From Ectopseudomonas guguanensis (lineage in GTDB: Bacteria; Pseudomonadota; Gammaproteobacteria; Pseudomonadales; Pseudomonadaceae): a stretch of DNA of 64,000 bases. This document shows positions 18,160 to 25,996 of this stretch, one piece after another. The first letter of the stretch is position 1. Each line of letters starts with the position of its first letter. The stretch is taken from assembly GCF_900104265.1 (NCBI RefSeq), contig NZ_FNJJ01000005.1, positions 248,001 to 312,000 of the forward strand, given 5' to 3'. The notes under the pieces were generated by a model. It was not told the origin of the DNA. It saw nothing but the letters and a program-made list of their open reading frames with translations, and did no database searches. The position numbers were made by a program, and so were the translations under genes.

Positions 18160-19200
18160 TCAGGCGAAGCCCCGCGCCAGCTCACGGGTCAGCTCGGCCG
18201 CCGGCATTGGCCGGCAGCTGGCGACGTTCTGCCCGGCCCACAGTGGCGAGAAGTCGCCGCTGCCCTGGGCCTCGGCCGCCGCGCGCAGCGGCGCGATGGC
18301 CGCGGTGGCCAGGGGGAACTCCGGCGCCTGCGTGCTGATCGGCCCCAGCTCACGCATCAGCCGGTTGACGATGCCGCGCGCGGGGCGGCCGCTGAACAGG
18401 TTGGTCAGCGCCGTATGGTGCGCCGCCGGGCTCTGCAGGGCAGCGCGGTGAATGGCGCCGGTAGCGGCCTCCGGGCACAGCAGGTAAGCGCTGCCGACCT
18501 GCACCCCGGCAGCGCCGAGGACCATGGCCGCGGCTACGCCCCGCGCATCGCCGATGCCGCCGGCGGCGATCACCGGCACCGACAGTGCATCGACCAGTTG
18601 CGGCAGCAGGGCGAAGGTGCCGAGCTGGCGGCTCAGGTCGTGATCGAGAAAATGTCCGCGATGGCCGCCGGCTTCCAGCCCCTGAGCGATCACCGCATCG
18701 ACGCCGCGTTCCTGCAGCCACAGCGCCTCGTCCAGGGTGGTGGCGCTGGAGAGGATCTTCGCACCGCTGCGGCGGACTCGCTCCAGCAGGTCCGGCTGCG
18801 GCAGGCCAAAGTGGAAGCTGACCACCGCCGGGCGGAACTCCTCCACCAATTCGGCCGCTTCGTCGTTGAATGGCAGGCGCCCCGGCCCGCTGGCGCTGTT
18901 CGCCGGGTCCACGCCCAGCTCGGCATAGTAGGGCGCCAGGGCTTCGCGCCAGCCTGCCTCGCGGGCTGTGTCCGGCTCGGGCGGCATATGGCTGAAGAAG
19001 TTGAGGTTGAACGGCCGCGCGCTCAGCTCGCGCATCGCCTGTAGCGCCTGGCGCAGGGCTACGGGTGTGAGCATGGCGCAGGGAATCGAGCCGAGGCCGC
19101 CAGCCTCGCACACGGCAGCAGCCAGACGGTGATCCTGCGAGCCGGCCATCGGCGCCTGGATCAGGGGCAGTTCGCTGCCGAGCAGTTCTTGCAGAGACAT
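18160..19200 (-). CDS. Nitronate monooxygenase (NPD family)
   Basis: This 346-residue FMN-dependent TIM-barrel enzyme oxidises alkyl nitronates such as propionate 3-nitronate to the carbonyl compound and nitrite. Family marks are LIQAPMAGSQDHRLAAAV at the N-terminus (about 13-30), IAQGLEAGGHRGHF with the catalytic-region His (about 171-184), and the FMN phosphate loops VIAAGGIGDARG and LGAAGVQVGSAYLL (about 210-240). It stands alone, about 115 bases from the divergent rlmJ start. Its true substrate is not certain because many NPD proteins are detoxifiers of unknown range. Confidence 0.9.
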   Translation of the reverse strand: MSLQELLGSELPLIQAPMAGSQDHRLAAAVCEAGGLGSIPCAMLTPVALRQALQAMRELSARPFNLNFFSHMPPEPDTAREAGWREALAPYYAELGVDPANSASGPGRLPFNDEAAELVEEFRPAVVSFHFGLPQPDLLERVRRSGAKILSSATTLDEALWLQERGVDAVIAQGLEAGGHRGHFLDHDLSRQLGTFALLPQLVDALSVPVIAAGGIGDARGVAAAMVLGAAGVQVGSAYLLCPEAATGAIHRAALQSPAAHHTALTNLFSGRPARGIVNRLMRELGPISTQAPEFPLATAAIAPLRAAAEAQGSGDFSPLWAGQNVASCRPMPAAELTRELARGFA

Positions 19201-19316
19201 GGCGGGTTCTCGCTATCCGTGGAGAAGCGCAGCCTAGGCCGTAAGGGCGCGAAGGGGCAAGCCGCAATGCCAGGCGCCGGCCTGTTAAACTGCGCGCCTG
19301 ATTCGAGGACTCCCGC

Positions 19317-20171
19317 ATGAACTACCGCCACGCCTTCCATGCCGGCAACCACGCCGACGTGCTCAAGCACCTGATACTGACCCGCCTGCTCGCCCTGCTG
19401 TCGAAGAAGGAGGCCCCCTTTGCCTACCTCGACAGCCACGCCGGCCTTGGCCTGTATGACCTGCTGGGCGATCAGGCCAGCCGCACCGGCGAATACCTGG
19501 AAGGCATCGGTCGCCTGTGGCAGGCCACGCAGCTGCCGGATGCGGTGGAGGCCTATCTGGAGGTGGTGCGGGCGATGAACCCGGATGGCGAGCTGCGTTA
19601 CTACCCGGGTTCGCCTGAGCTGGCGCGCCTGCTCAGCCGTGAGCAGGATCGTCTGCAGCTCAACGAGAAGCACCCCGAGGACGGCCGCCTGCTCAAGGAC
19701 AACATGCGCGGCGACCGTCGCGTAGCGGTGCACCTGGGCGAGGGCTGGCTGGTGCCGCGGGCGCTGATGCCGACCCGCGAGAAGCGCGTGCTGCTGCTGA
19801 TCGACCCGCCCTTCGAAAAGACCGACGAGCTGCAGCGCTGCGTCGAAGCGCTGAACGAGGCACATGGGCGCATGCGTCAGGCCATCGTGGCGATCTGGTA
19901 TCCGATCAAGGACGAGCGCCAGCTGTCGCGCTTCTACCGCGACCTGCAAAAGAGCGCTGCGCCCAAGCTGCTGCGCGCCGAGCTTTACGTGCATGCCCCG
20001 GACGATGCGACGCGCCTGAGCGGTTCCGGCCTGGTGATCAGCAATCCACCCTGGGGCCTGGAAGACGAGCTCAAGCAGCTGCTGCCTTGGCTGGCCGATG
20101 TGCTTGGCCAGAGCCAGGGTGGCTGGCGTCTGGATTGGCTGATAGAAGAAGCCGCAAGCGGCAAGCCATAA
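19317..20171 (+). CDS. rlmJ: 23S rRNA (adenine-2030-N6)-methyltransferase RlmJ
   Basis: RlmJ methylates N6 of A2030 in 23S rRNA with S-adenosylmethionine. The 284-residue protein begins MNYRHAFHAGNHADVLKH, the family N-terminus. It has the SAM motif region YLDSHAGLGLYDL (about 37-49) and the catalytic-type motif SNPPWGL (about 242-248; the DPPF at about 162-165 is the other conserved acidic loop). The ATG at 19317 agrees with the family start. The last codons and the region just after the stop run into a dispersed repeat (AAGCGGCAAGCC), which may have shaped the C-terminus. The gene is divergent from the nitronate monooxygenase. Confidence 0.95.
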   Translation: MNYRHAFHAGNHADVLKHLILTRLLALLSKKEAPFAYLDSHAGLGLYDLLGDQASRTGEYLEGIGRLWQATQLPDAVEAYLEVVRAMNPDGELRYYPGSPELARLLSREQDRLQLNEKHPEDGRLLKDNMRGDRRVAVHLGEGWLVPRALMPTREKRVLLLIDPPFEKTDELQRCVEALNEAHGRMRQAIVAIWYPIKDERQLSRFYRDLQKSAAPKLLRAELYVHAPDDATRLSGSGLVISNPPWGLEDELKQLLPWLADVLGQSQGGWRLDWLIEEAASGKP

Positions 20172-20209
20172 GCTGCAAACTAGCCGCACACTGCTCTTGC
20201 CTGCAGCGC

Positions 20210-20268
20210 GTAGCCCGGATGCAATACGGGAGCCGTGGCCCCCGATCCCCGGATTGCATCCGGGCTAC
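20210..20268. repeat. Palindromic intergenic repeat (GTAGCCCGGATGCAAT type)
   Basis: GTAGCCCGGATGCAAT (20210-20225) and ATTGCATCCGGGCTAC (20253-20268) are perfect 16-base inverted arms around a GC-rich centre that also contains CGGGAG and CCCCGG pairs. It lies between convergent genes rlmJ and the HD-GYP gene and may end transcription from both. Elements of this sequence are common between genes in Pseudomonas and Azotobacter. Confidence 0.85.
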
Positions 20269-20275
20269 AAGGGGC

Positions 20276-21529
20276 TCAAGCAGGCTTGTGATTGGGCTCG
20301 ATGTGATAGCTAAGGTTGCGCCGCGGGCTGAGGTATTCCAGCACCTCCAGCGGTAGCTGCGAAGGGCGCAGGCTGCGGGCGATGGCCAGCTTCGGCTCCT
20401 GGGCGAGATCGAGGATCAGGGCTTCCTGCTTGGGCGTGTCGGCATCGTAGACGATCAACGTCGGCTTCAGCGCCTGGGTCGGGTTCATGCCCAATACCAG
20501 CGCATAGCGCTCGTCTTCCAGTTGCACCAGGCTGCCGGGTGGGTAGATGCCCATGACGCGGATGAAGGCCTTCAGCGCCACCTCGTCGAAGTGCTCGCGC
20601 TGCTGCTTGAACATCAGCGCCAGGGCCTCGTGCGGGCTTAGTGCCTGGCGCGGGTCGAGCGGGTTGCACAGGCCGTCGAAATGGTTGGTGATGGCCACCA
20701 GGCGGCTCAGCCGGCCGATCGCAGCTTCGCGCAGGCCACGCGGGTAGCCGCTGCCGTCACAGTGCTCATGGTGCTCGTGGATGATGCGCAGCACCTCGTC
20801 ATCGAGCATCAGCTTCTGCCCCATGCGCAGGCCGAACTCTGTGTGCATCTGCAACAGCTGCTGCTCCGGACGGCTCAGGGGCTCGGGCTTGAGCAGCACC
20901 TTGCTCGGCACTTCCAGCATGCCGATATCGTGCAGCAGCGCGCCGAGGCCCAGGCTGTGGCAGGCCTCGCTGTCAAGGCCGAGCTGACGCCCGAGCAGCA
21001 GCGACAGCACGGTGACGTTGAGCGCGTGGAAGTAGCTGTCCTCGGCGGCCTTGCCGGTGATGCCGTGCAGCACCACGCCGGGGGCGCCGAGCAGCGTCTC
21101 GACCATCTCGCCGACGATGGCGCCGGCCTGGCGCATGGCATCTTCCGGGCGGCTGCGCAGGGTCTGGTTGAGTGCCTTGATGCGCTGGCTGGCCTCGATG
21201 AAGCGGCGGTCCACGTCGGCCAGGCGGCTGCGCAGCTGGCGCAGCTTCTGCGCACGCTCCTGGCGTTGCTGTGCTTGCGGATCGACGGGCAGTTCGATGG
21301 GGGCCGGCGCCGGCACGTCTTCGGTCAATGCCAGGGGCGGGCAGTCGCTGCGCGACGGATCGTAGCGCAGCTGCTTCAGCTTCAGCGCACGCAGGGCACG
21401 AATCTGCGCTTCATCCTTGATCTTGAAATTGCTGAAGGCGAAATCATGCTCCCACCAGCTCAGGTCCAGATGGACGTAGAGGCCGACGCAAAGCTGATCA
21501 GGCGAGATGTAGGGCAGGGTGGCGGGCAT
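20276..21529 (-). CDS. HD-GYP domain protein, putative c-di-GMP phosphodiesterase
   Basis: The 417-residue protein has an N-terminal DUF3391-like domain (about 5-130, starting with YISPDQLCVGLYVHLD) and an HD-GYP domain (about 145-330). Metal and substrate motifs seen are H168, the H200-D201 pair, H229, and the complete HHExxDGxGYP signature (253-263, with RGL after it). The usual HDIGK reads HDIGM, so Lys is replaced by Met204. HD-GYP enzymes hydrolyse c-di-GMP to pGpG or GMP in the cytoplasm. It lies about 70 bases downstream of a YjfB-like gene on the same strand, in a cluster with dipA, so it probably affects motility or biofilm. Confidence 0.92.
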   Translation of the reverse strand: MPATLPYISPDQLCVGLYVHLDLSWWEHDFAFSNFKIKDEAQIRALRALKLKQLRYDPSRSDCPPLALTEDVPAPAPIELPVDPQAQQRQERAQKLRQLRSRLADVDRRFIEASQRIKALNQTLRSRPEDAMRQAGAIVGEMVETLLGAPGVVLHGITGKAAEDSYFHALNVTVLSLLLGRQLGLDSEACHSLGLGALLHDIGMLEVPSKVLLKPEPLSRPEQQLLQMHTEFGLRMGQKLMLDDEVLRIIHEHHEHCDGSGYPRGLREAAIGRLSRLVAITNHFDGLCNPLDPRQALSPHEALALMFKQQREHFDEVALKAFIRVMGIYPPGSLVQLEDERYALVLGMNPTQALKPTLIVYDADTPKQEALILDLAQEPKLAIARSLRPSQLPLEVLEYLSPRRNLSYHIEPNHKPA

Positions 21530-21599
21530 GCCAGGCTCGTCGGTTGATGGCTAATTGCCCGCAGTTTAGTCCGGCGGTCGACGTCAGGTCAGCAGGTCT

Positions 21600-21797
21600 T
21601 CAGGCCATTACGTCGATGCTGTTGCCGAGATGGGGCGGGTTGCCGGAGGCGCCGGGCGGTGCAGCGGCCTGCACCAGCCCCGTTATGGAGCTGGCCTGCA
21701 GCTCCAGCGTCTTGCGCAGTAGCAGGAGCGACATCTGCGCAGCGATCTGCGCCGATGCCTGGCTCGATACCTGGCTGGAAATGCTGCTCAGCTCCAC
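21600..21797 (-). CDS. Small YjfB-like putative motility protein
   Basis: This 65-residue protein starts at GTG 21797 (weak AGGT ribosome site). It shows the YjfB pattern: a Ser/Gln/Ala-rich N-terminus (SSISSQVSSQASAQIA), a leucine helix (MSLLLLRKTLELQA) and a short proline/glycine tail ending in SIDVMA. Members of this family are small cytoplasmic proteins tied to motility by co-regulation; their function is unknown. It sits 16 bases after msrA and 70 bases before the HD-GYP gene, all on the minus strand. It is easily missed by annotation because of its size and GTG start. Confidence 0.7.
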   Translation of the reverse strand: MELSSISSQVSSQASAQIAAQMSLLLLRKTLELQASSITGLVQAAAPPGASGNPPHLGNSIDVMA

Positions 21798-21813
21798 GAC
21801 GTTCTACCTGGGG

Positions 21814-22467
21814 TCAGGACTCAGGAGGTAGACATACGCCTGTTCCGCCCAGGCCGCAATAGCCATTGGGGTTCTTCGCCAGGTATTGCTGGTGATAGGT
21901 CTCGGCGTAGTAGAAGGTCGGCGCCTCGCGGATTTCGGTGGTGATGCTGCCCAGGCCGGCCTTGTCCAGTTCGGCCTGGAAGCGTGCCTGACTGGCTTTG
22001 GCCGCGCTCAGTTGCGCCTCGTCCTGGCAGTAGATGGCCGAGCGGTACTGGGTGCCCTGATCGTTGCCCTGGCGCATGCCCTGGGTCGGATTGTGCACTT
22101 CCCAGAACACCTTGAGCAGCGCCTCGAAGCTGGTCTGCTGCGGGTCGAACACCACCAGCACCACCTCGGTGTGCCCGGTCAGGCCGGAGCAGACTTCCTC
22201 GTAGGTGGGGTTGGGGGTGAAACCGCCGGCATAGCCGACTGCCGTGCTGAACACGCCCGGCTGCTGCCAGAAGCGCCGCTCGGCGCCCCAGAAACAGCCC
22301 AGGCCGAACACCGCCTGCTGCAGGCCGGCGGGGAACGGCGCTTTGATCGGGTTGCCGTTGACATGGTGGGTATCGGCCACCGGCAGCGGCTCGGCACGAC
22401 CGGGCAGGGCCTGTTCGGCGCTGGGCAGGGCCTGTTTGTCGACGAGAATCTGGGAGCGCAGAACCAT
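21814..22467 (-). CDS. msrA: Peptide-methionine (S)-S-oxide reductase MsrA
   Basis: MsrA reduces methionine S-sulfoxide in proteins using thioredoxin. The catalytic motif [11 protein letters not shown] begins near C58, followed by YAGG and the GHTEVV motif (about 97-102). The resolving cysteines lie in the C-terminal [13 protein letters not shown]. At 217 residues with a roughly 45-residue N-terminal extension it matches the long Pseudomonas/E. coli form. It lies 51 bases downstream of dipA on the same strand and could be read from it. trxC, its likely reductant type, is encoded elsewhere in this window. Confidence 0.96.
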   Translation of the reverse strand: MVLRSQILVDKQALPSAEQALPGRAEPLPVADTHHVNGNPIKAPFPAGLQQAVFGLGCFWGAERRFWQQPGVFSTAVGYAGGFTPNPTYEEVCSGLTGHTEVVLVVFDPQQTSFEALLKVFWEVHNPTQGMRQGNDQGTQYRSAIYCQDEAQLSAAKASQARFQAELDKAGLGSITTEIREAPTFYYAETYHQQYLAKNPNGYCGLGGTGVCLPPES

Positions 22468-22518
22468 GAGGGTCTCCTGAACGGTGATTGAGGTGTGGAC
22501 TACGCGCAGTGCCGCGTA

Positions 22519-25233
22519 TTACGTCCGTTGGTCGGCCTGTGGCCGGCAGGGATAGCGGCGCAGGCTGTCGATCAGCTCGCGGCCGGAAATCGGTTTGTCG
22601 AACAGGTAACCCTGGCCGACGTCGCAGTGCTGGCGGCGCAGGAAGGCCAGCTGCGCGCCTGTTTCGATGCCTTCGGCGACCACCTTGAGCTTGAGGTTGT
22701 GGGCCATGGCGATCACCGCCGAGGTGATCTCCATGTCGTCCTGGTTGTCCGGGATGTCCTTGATGAAGCTGCGATCGATCTTGATCACGTCGATGGGGAA
22801 TTTCTTCAGGTAGCTGAGCGAGGAATAACCGGTGCCGAAGTCGTCCATGGCCAGGGTCAGGCCCAGGCTCTTGAGGCGGCCGAGCTGGTGGCGGGTGTCT
22901 TCGGTGGCTTCCAGCAGCAGGCTTTCGGTCAGTTCCAGCTCCAGCAGGCGTGGGTCGAGCTGTTCCTCGTGCAGGATGGCGGCGATGGAGCCGACCAGGT
23001 CCGGGTCGGAGAACTGCTTGGGCGACAGGTTGATCGCCACCTGCAGCGTGCCCATGCCGATGGCGGCGATCTGCTTGCTCATGCGGCAGGCCTGGCGTAC
23101 CACCCACTTGCCGATGGGGATGATCAGGCCGGTTTCCTCGGCCACGCCGATGAACTGGTCGGGACTGATCATGCCCTTTTCCGGATGCTGCCAGCGCAGC
23201 AGCGCTTCCATGCCCAGCAACTGGCCGCTCTTGAGGCACAGCTTGGGCTGATAGAAGACTTCCAGTTCGTTCTGGGTCAGGGCGCGGCGCAGGTTGTTCT
23301 CGACGAACAGCTTGTAGTTGGCCTCGGCATTGAGCGCCTCGGTGAACAGCTGCACCTGGTGCTTGCCGTTGGCCTTGGCCTTGTGCAGGGCCAGGCCGGC
23401 GTGCTTCATCAGGGTCTGCGGGTCGTTACCGTGTTCCGGGGCGATGGCCAGGCCCACCGAGCCGGTGATGCTGATCAGCTGGTTGTCGACGAACAGCGGT
23501 TTGTCCAGGGTCTGCAGCACCTGATGGGCGACGCGCAGGCCGCTGTCCTGGTCGCAGCCATCGAGCAGGATGGCGAACTCGTTGCTGGCGAAGCGCGCCA
23601 GGGTGCCCTTGGCGCCGAGGCTGTTGCGCAGGCGGCGGGCCAGGGCCGAGAGCAGCTTGTCGCCGGTCTGGTGGCCGAGGCTGTCGTTGATGCGCTTGAA
23701 GTTGTCGATGTCCACCAGCAGCAGCCCCAGCGATTGCTGGGTGTTGCGGGCGAAACGCTCTTCGAGGCTGCGGATGAACGACGGGCGATTGCCCAGGTTG
23801 GTCAGATTGTCGGTGTAGGCCAGGCGCTCGATGCGTTGTTGCGCCAGCTTGGCCTCGGTGATGTCTTCGTAGATGCCGATGTAGTGGGTCAGCTCGCCGT
23901 CGTCGCCATAGACCTTGGATATCGACAGGTGGCCCCAGTACGGTTCCTGGTTCTTGCGCCGGCTGCGAAACTCGCCCTGCCAGCTGCTGTGCTCGGCCAG
24001 GCTCGAGTCGGTATCGAACAGCAGGTCGCTGAGGTTGGCCAGCGCCGGCAGTTCCGACAGGCGATGACCGCAGACCTCGTCGCTGCTGTACAGGGTGATG
24101 GCGGTGAAGCTGGGGTTGACGTATTCCACCCGGCCGTCGCGATCGACCAGCAGGAAGGCGCTGGCGCTCTGCTCGACGGCGCGCTGGAACAGATACAGCG
24201 CATGGGTGACCGAGCGCTTCTCCTGGTTGATCAGCACCTGGGCGAACTGATCGGCCAGCTCGCCGGCGAAGGCGATCTCGTCGGCCTGCCAGATGCGCTT
24301 GGGACCTACGTGTTCGAGACAGAGGATGCCCACCACCTCGCCCTCGATACGAATGCTGGCATCGAGCATCGAGGTGATGCCCAGCGGCAGCAGATAACCG
24401 GGAGTCAGCTCGCGTGTGCGCAGGTCGTGCTGCGCGTCGTGAGCGTCGATCGCGCGACCGCTGTGCAGGGCCTCGAGGTAATGCGGGAAGTTGCGAGCAT
24501 CGATCGACGGCAGTTGTTCATGCCGGGCCAGGTCGCGGCGGTACAGCGATATGGAGTCGAGGCTCTGACTGCCCAGGCGCCAGATACCCGCACGGGCCAC
24601 GCCATAGACCTCGCATGCCGCCTGGGTGATCAGCTCGGCCGCTTCCCGTTGCGGGTCGCTGGAGACGTAGCGCTGGCGTGCCAGGCGGACGATCAGCTGT
24701 TGCTGGGTATGCGAGCGGGCCAGATGCTGCAGGTGGTTGTCCTGCGTGCGCTGGTAATGCTGCAGCGAACTGCGCAGGTTCTGATTCTGCGTCTGCAACT
24801 CCAGCTCGAGTTCGCCGGCATCGGCAGCGGCGCTCGGTTGCTCATCGGTGACCAGCAGATAGCCGCGCAGCAGCTGGCGGTTGCGCTGTTTGAACGGCTC
24901 ACCGACCTCCAGCAGGTTCAGTGCACCCTGCGGTGTATGCAGGGTGTAGCGCACCAGGTAGTGCGGACCCTGCAGCAGTTGCTGCTGGATGGCATCGTGC
25001 AGACGGTAGCGCGCTTCCGGCTCCATCAGGCTGGCATAGGGGGCGTCCACCAATGCGCAGAGGTCGGCGGCGCTGATGCCGAGTTTGCGCTCACAGGCCG
25101 GGTCGAGAAAAAGCAGTGCCCAGCTTGGCTCGTTCAAGCGCTCGAAACGCAACATGCCGAGCCGCGATGGCACTGGCAACTGCGTCACAACCTCGGCTGC
25201 CGAGCGGGTGCCGGCATCGGGATGGCTTTTCAT
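22519..25233 (-). CDS. dipA: DipA-like c-di-GMP phosphodiesterase (GAF-PAS-degenerate GGDEF-EAL)
   Basis: The 904-residue cytoplasmic protein has a PAS-like N-terminus (about 25-125), a short coiled coil (about 140-185), a GAF domain (about 185-325), a PAS domain (about 335-460), a GGDEF fold (about 470-630) and an EAL domain (about 645-895). The GGDEF signature reads ASNEF (about 546-550), so cyclase activity is not expected. The EAL domain keeps EALLRW (about 672-677), the Asp pair DDFGTGYSSL and the KIDRSF and EGIET motifs, so it should hydrolyse c-di-GMP. Architecture, ASNEF and the msrA and aceEF neighbours match P. aeruginosa DipA (PA5017), needed for biofilm dispersal. Confidence 0.9.
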   Translation of the reverse strand: MKSHPDAGTRSAAEVVTQLPVPSRLGMLRFERLNEPSWALLFLDPACERKLGISAADLCALVDAPYASLMEPEARYRLHDAIQQQLLQGPHYLVRYTLHTPQGALNLLEVGEPFKQRNRQLLRGYLLVTDEQPSAAADAGELELELQTQNQNLRSSLQHYQRTQDNHLQHLARSHTQQQLIVRLARQRYVSSDPQREAAELITQAACEVYGVARAGIWRLGSQSLDSISLYRRDLARHEQLPSIDARNFPHYLEALHSGRAIDAHDAQHDLRTRELTPGYLLPLGITSMLDASIRIEGEVVGILCLEHVGPKRIWQADEIAFAGELADQFAQVLINQEKRSVTHALYLFQRAVEQSASAFLLVDRDGRVEYVNPSFTAITLYSSDEVCGHRLSELPALANLSDLLFDTDSSLAEHSSWQGEFRSRRKNQEPYWGHLSISKVYGDDGELTHYIGIYEDITEAKLAQQRIERLAYTDNLTNLGNRPSFIRSLEERFARNTQQSLGLLLVDIDNFKRINDSLGHQTGDKLLSALARRLRNSLGAKGTLARFASNEFAILLDGCDQDSGLRVAHQVLQTLDKPLFVDNQLISITGSVGLAIAPEHGNDPQTLMKHAGLALHKAKANGKHQVQLFTEALNAEANYKLFVENNLRRALTQNELEVFYQPKLCLKSGQLLGMEALLRWQHPEKGMISPDQFIGVAEETGLIIPIGKWVVRQACRMSKQIAAIGMGTLQVAINLSPKQFSDPDLVGSIAAILHEEQLDPRLLELELTESLLLEATEDTRHQLGRLKSLGLTLAMDDFGTGYSSLSYLKKFPIDVIKIDRSFIKDIPDNQDDMEITSAVIAMAHNLKLKVVAEGIETGAQLAFLRRQHCDVGQGYLFDKPISGRELIDSLRRYPCRPQADQRT

Positions 25234-25370
25234 TGGGCGTTGGGCTTCCAGTATGCTGACCAGGCGAGGCTTCCGTTCTCTGCACAGGGCCGCTGCTGCC
25301 AGGGTGCAACGGCGTGGACGGAGGCTAGGGCTCAGGCCTACTTCACTATAGCGTTCGGCAAGGGTGCATC

Positions 25371-25904
25371 ATGCAAGCAAGACTGACAAGGAAACTGATG
25401 GCCATGTTGTTGGGAACAGCGCTTTGCGCTGCGCTTCCGGCCCTCGCCAGCGCCGCTGACGAAGGCGCGTTGCAGGGCGCTGAGCAGGCCGCTTACCTGG
25501 ACGGGCTCAAGCGTCTTTACCTGACCGATAACGAGCGCCAGGCACTGCTGGCGCACAGCAATGCCTTGCTGGAAACCTATGCCCTGCGGGCCGGCTACCA
25601 GGTCGGCCAGGCGCAGCGGCAGGATCTGCTGTACCGCTTCGCCGTCGGCAATGCCGGCGAACTCATCCTGCGCGAAGAGAGCCGCGGCCAGCAGGGTACC
25701 GCCATCGCCGTGCGCAACCAGCGCGTTCCGGTGTTCGGCATCGACCCGTTCATCCGCTACGAATGTCCGACAGGCGGTATCCGCTGTGTGCTGTTCAACC
25801 CGGCTGACGGCAGCCCGTTGCTGAGCATCGTGCGTGATCATCAGGGCGCCGGCGAGCTGGCCAAGGCGCTGAGCTTTCTGATTCGCAACGTGCAGAAGGG
25901 ATAA
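25371..25904 (+). CDS. Small exported protein of unknown function
   Basis: This 177-residue protein has a clear Sec signal peptide (basic MQARLTRKL, hydrophobic core, cleavage near LASAADEG, about residue 29). The mature part is mostly alpha/beta with two cysteines eight residues apart (about 133-140, CPTGGIRC) that could form a disulfide in the periplasm. No family was recognised. It is divergent from dipA with a 137-base gap and convergent with aceF, from which a terminator separates it. A periplasmic partner of the c-di-GMP genes is possible but not supported by anything beyond position. Confidence 0.75.
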   Translation: MQARLTRKLMAMLLGTALCAALPALASAADEGALQGAEQAAYLDGLKRLYLTDNERQALLAHSNALLETYALRAGYQVGQAQRQDLLYRFAVGNAGELILREESRGQQGTAIAVRNQRVPVFGIDPFIRYECPTGGIRCVLFNPADGSPLLSIVRDHQGAGELAKALSFLIRNVQKG

Positions 25905-25934
25905 GTTGGCCAGGCGCCAGAAGCTTGCCGCTGA

Positions 25935-25966
25935 ATAAAAAAACCCCGCCTGAATGGGCGGGGTTG
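25935..25966 (-). terminator. aceEF terminator
   Basis: On the minus strand the stem AACCCCGCC/GGCGGGGTT (25942-25950 and 25957-25965) is followed by a run of seven T's and sits 31 bases after the aceF stop. The inverted layout can also stop the convergent 25371 gene. Confidence 0.9.
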
Positions 25967-25996
25967 AGGATGCGAGCGTGGCGTGCTCGAAACGAT

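Noticed and set aside
22495..25386. Very long open frame on the plus strand opposite dipA (over 960 codons)
   Set aside because: It is the mirror of a real, motif-rich GGDEF/EAL gene. GC-rich third positions keep antisense frames open, and the translation shows no recognisable family, only repeated Leu/Val/Gln runs.
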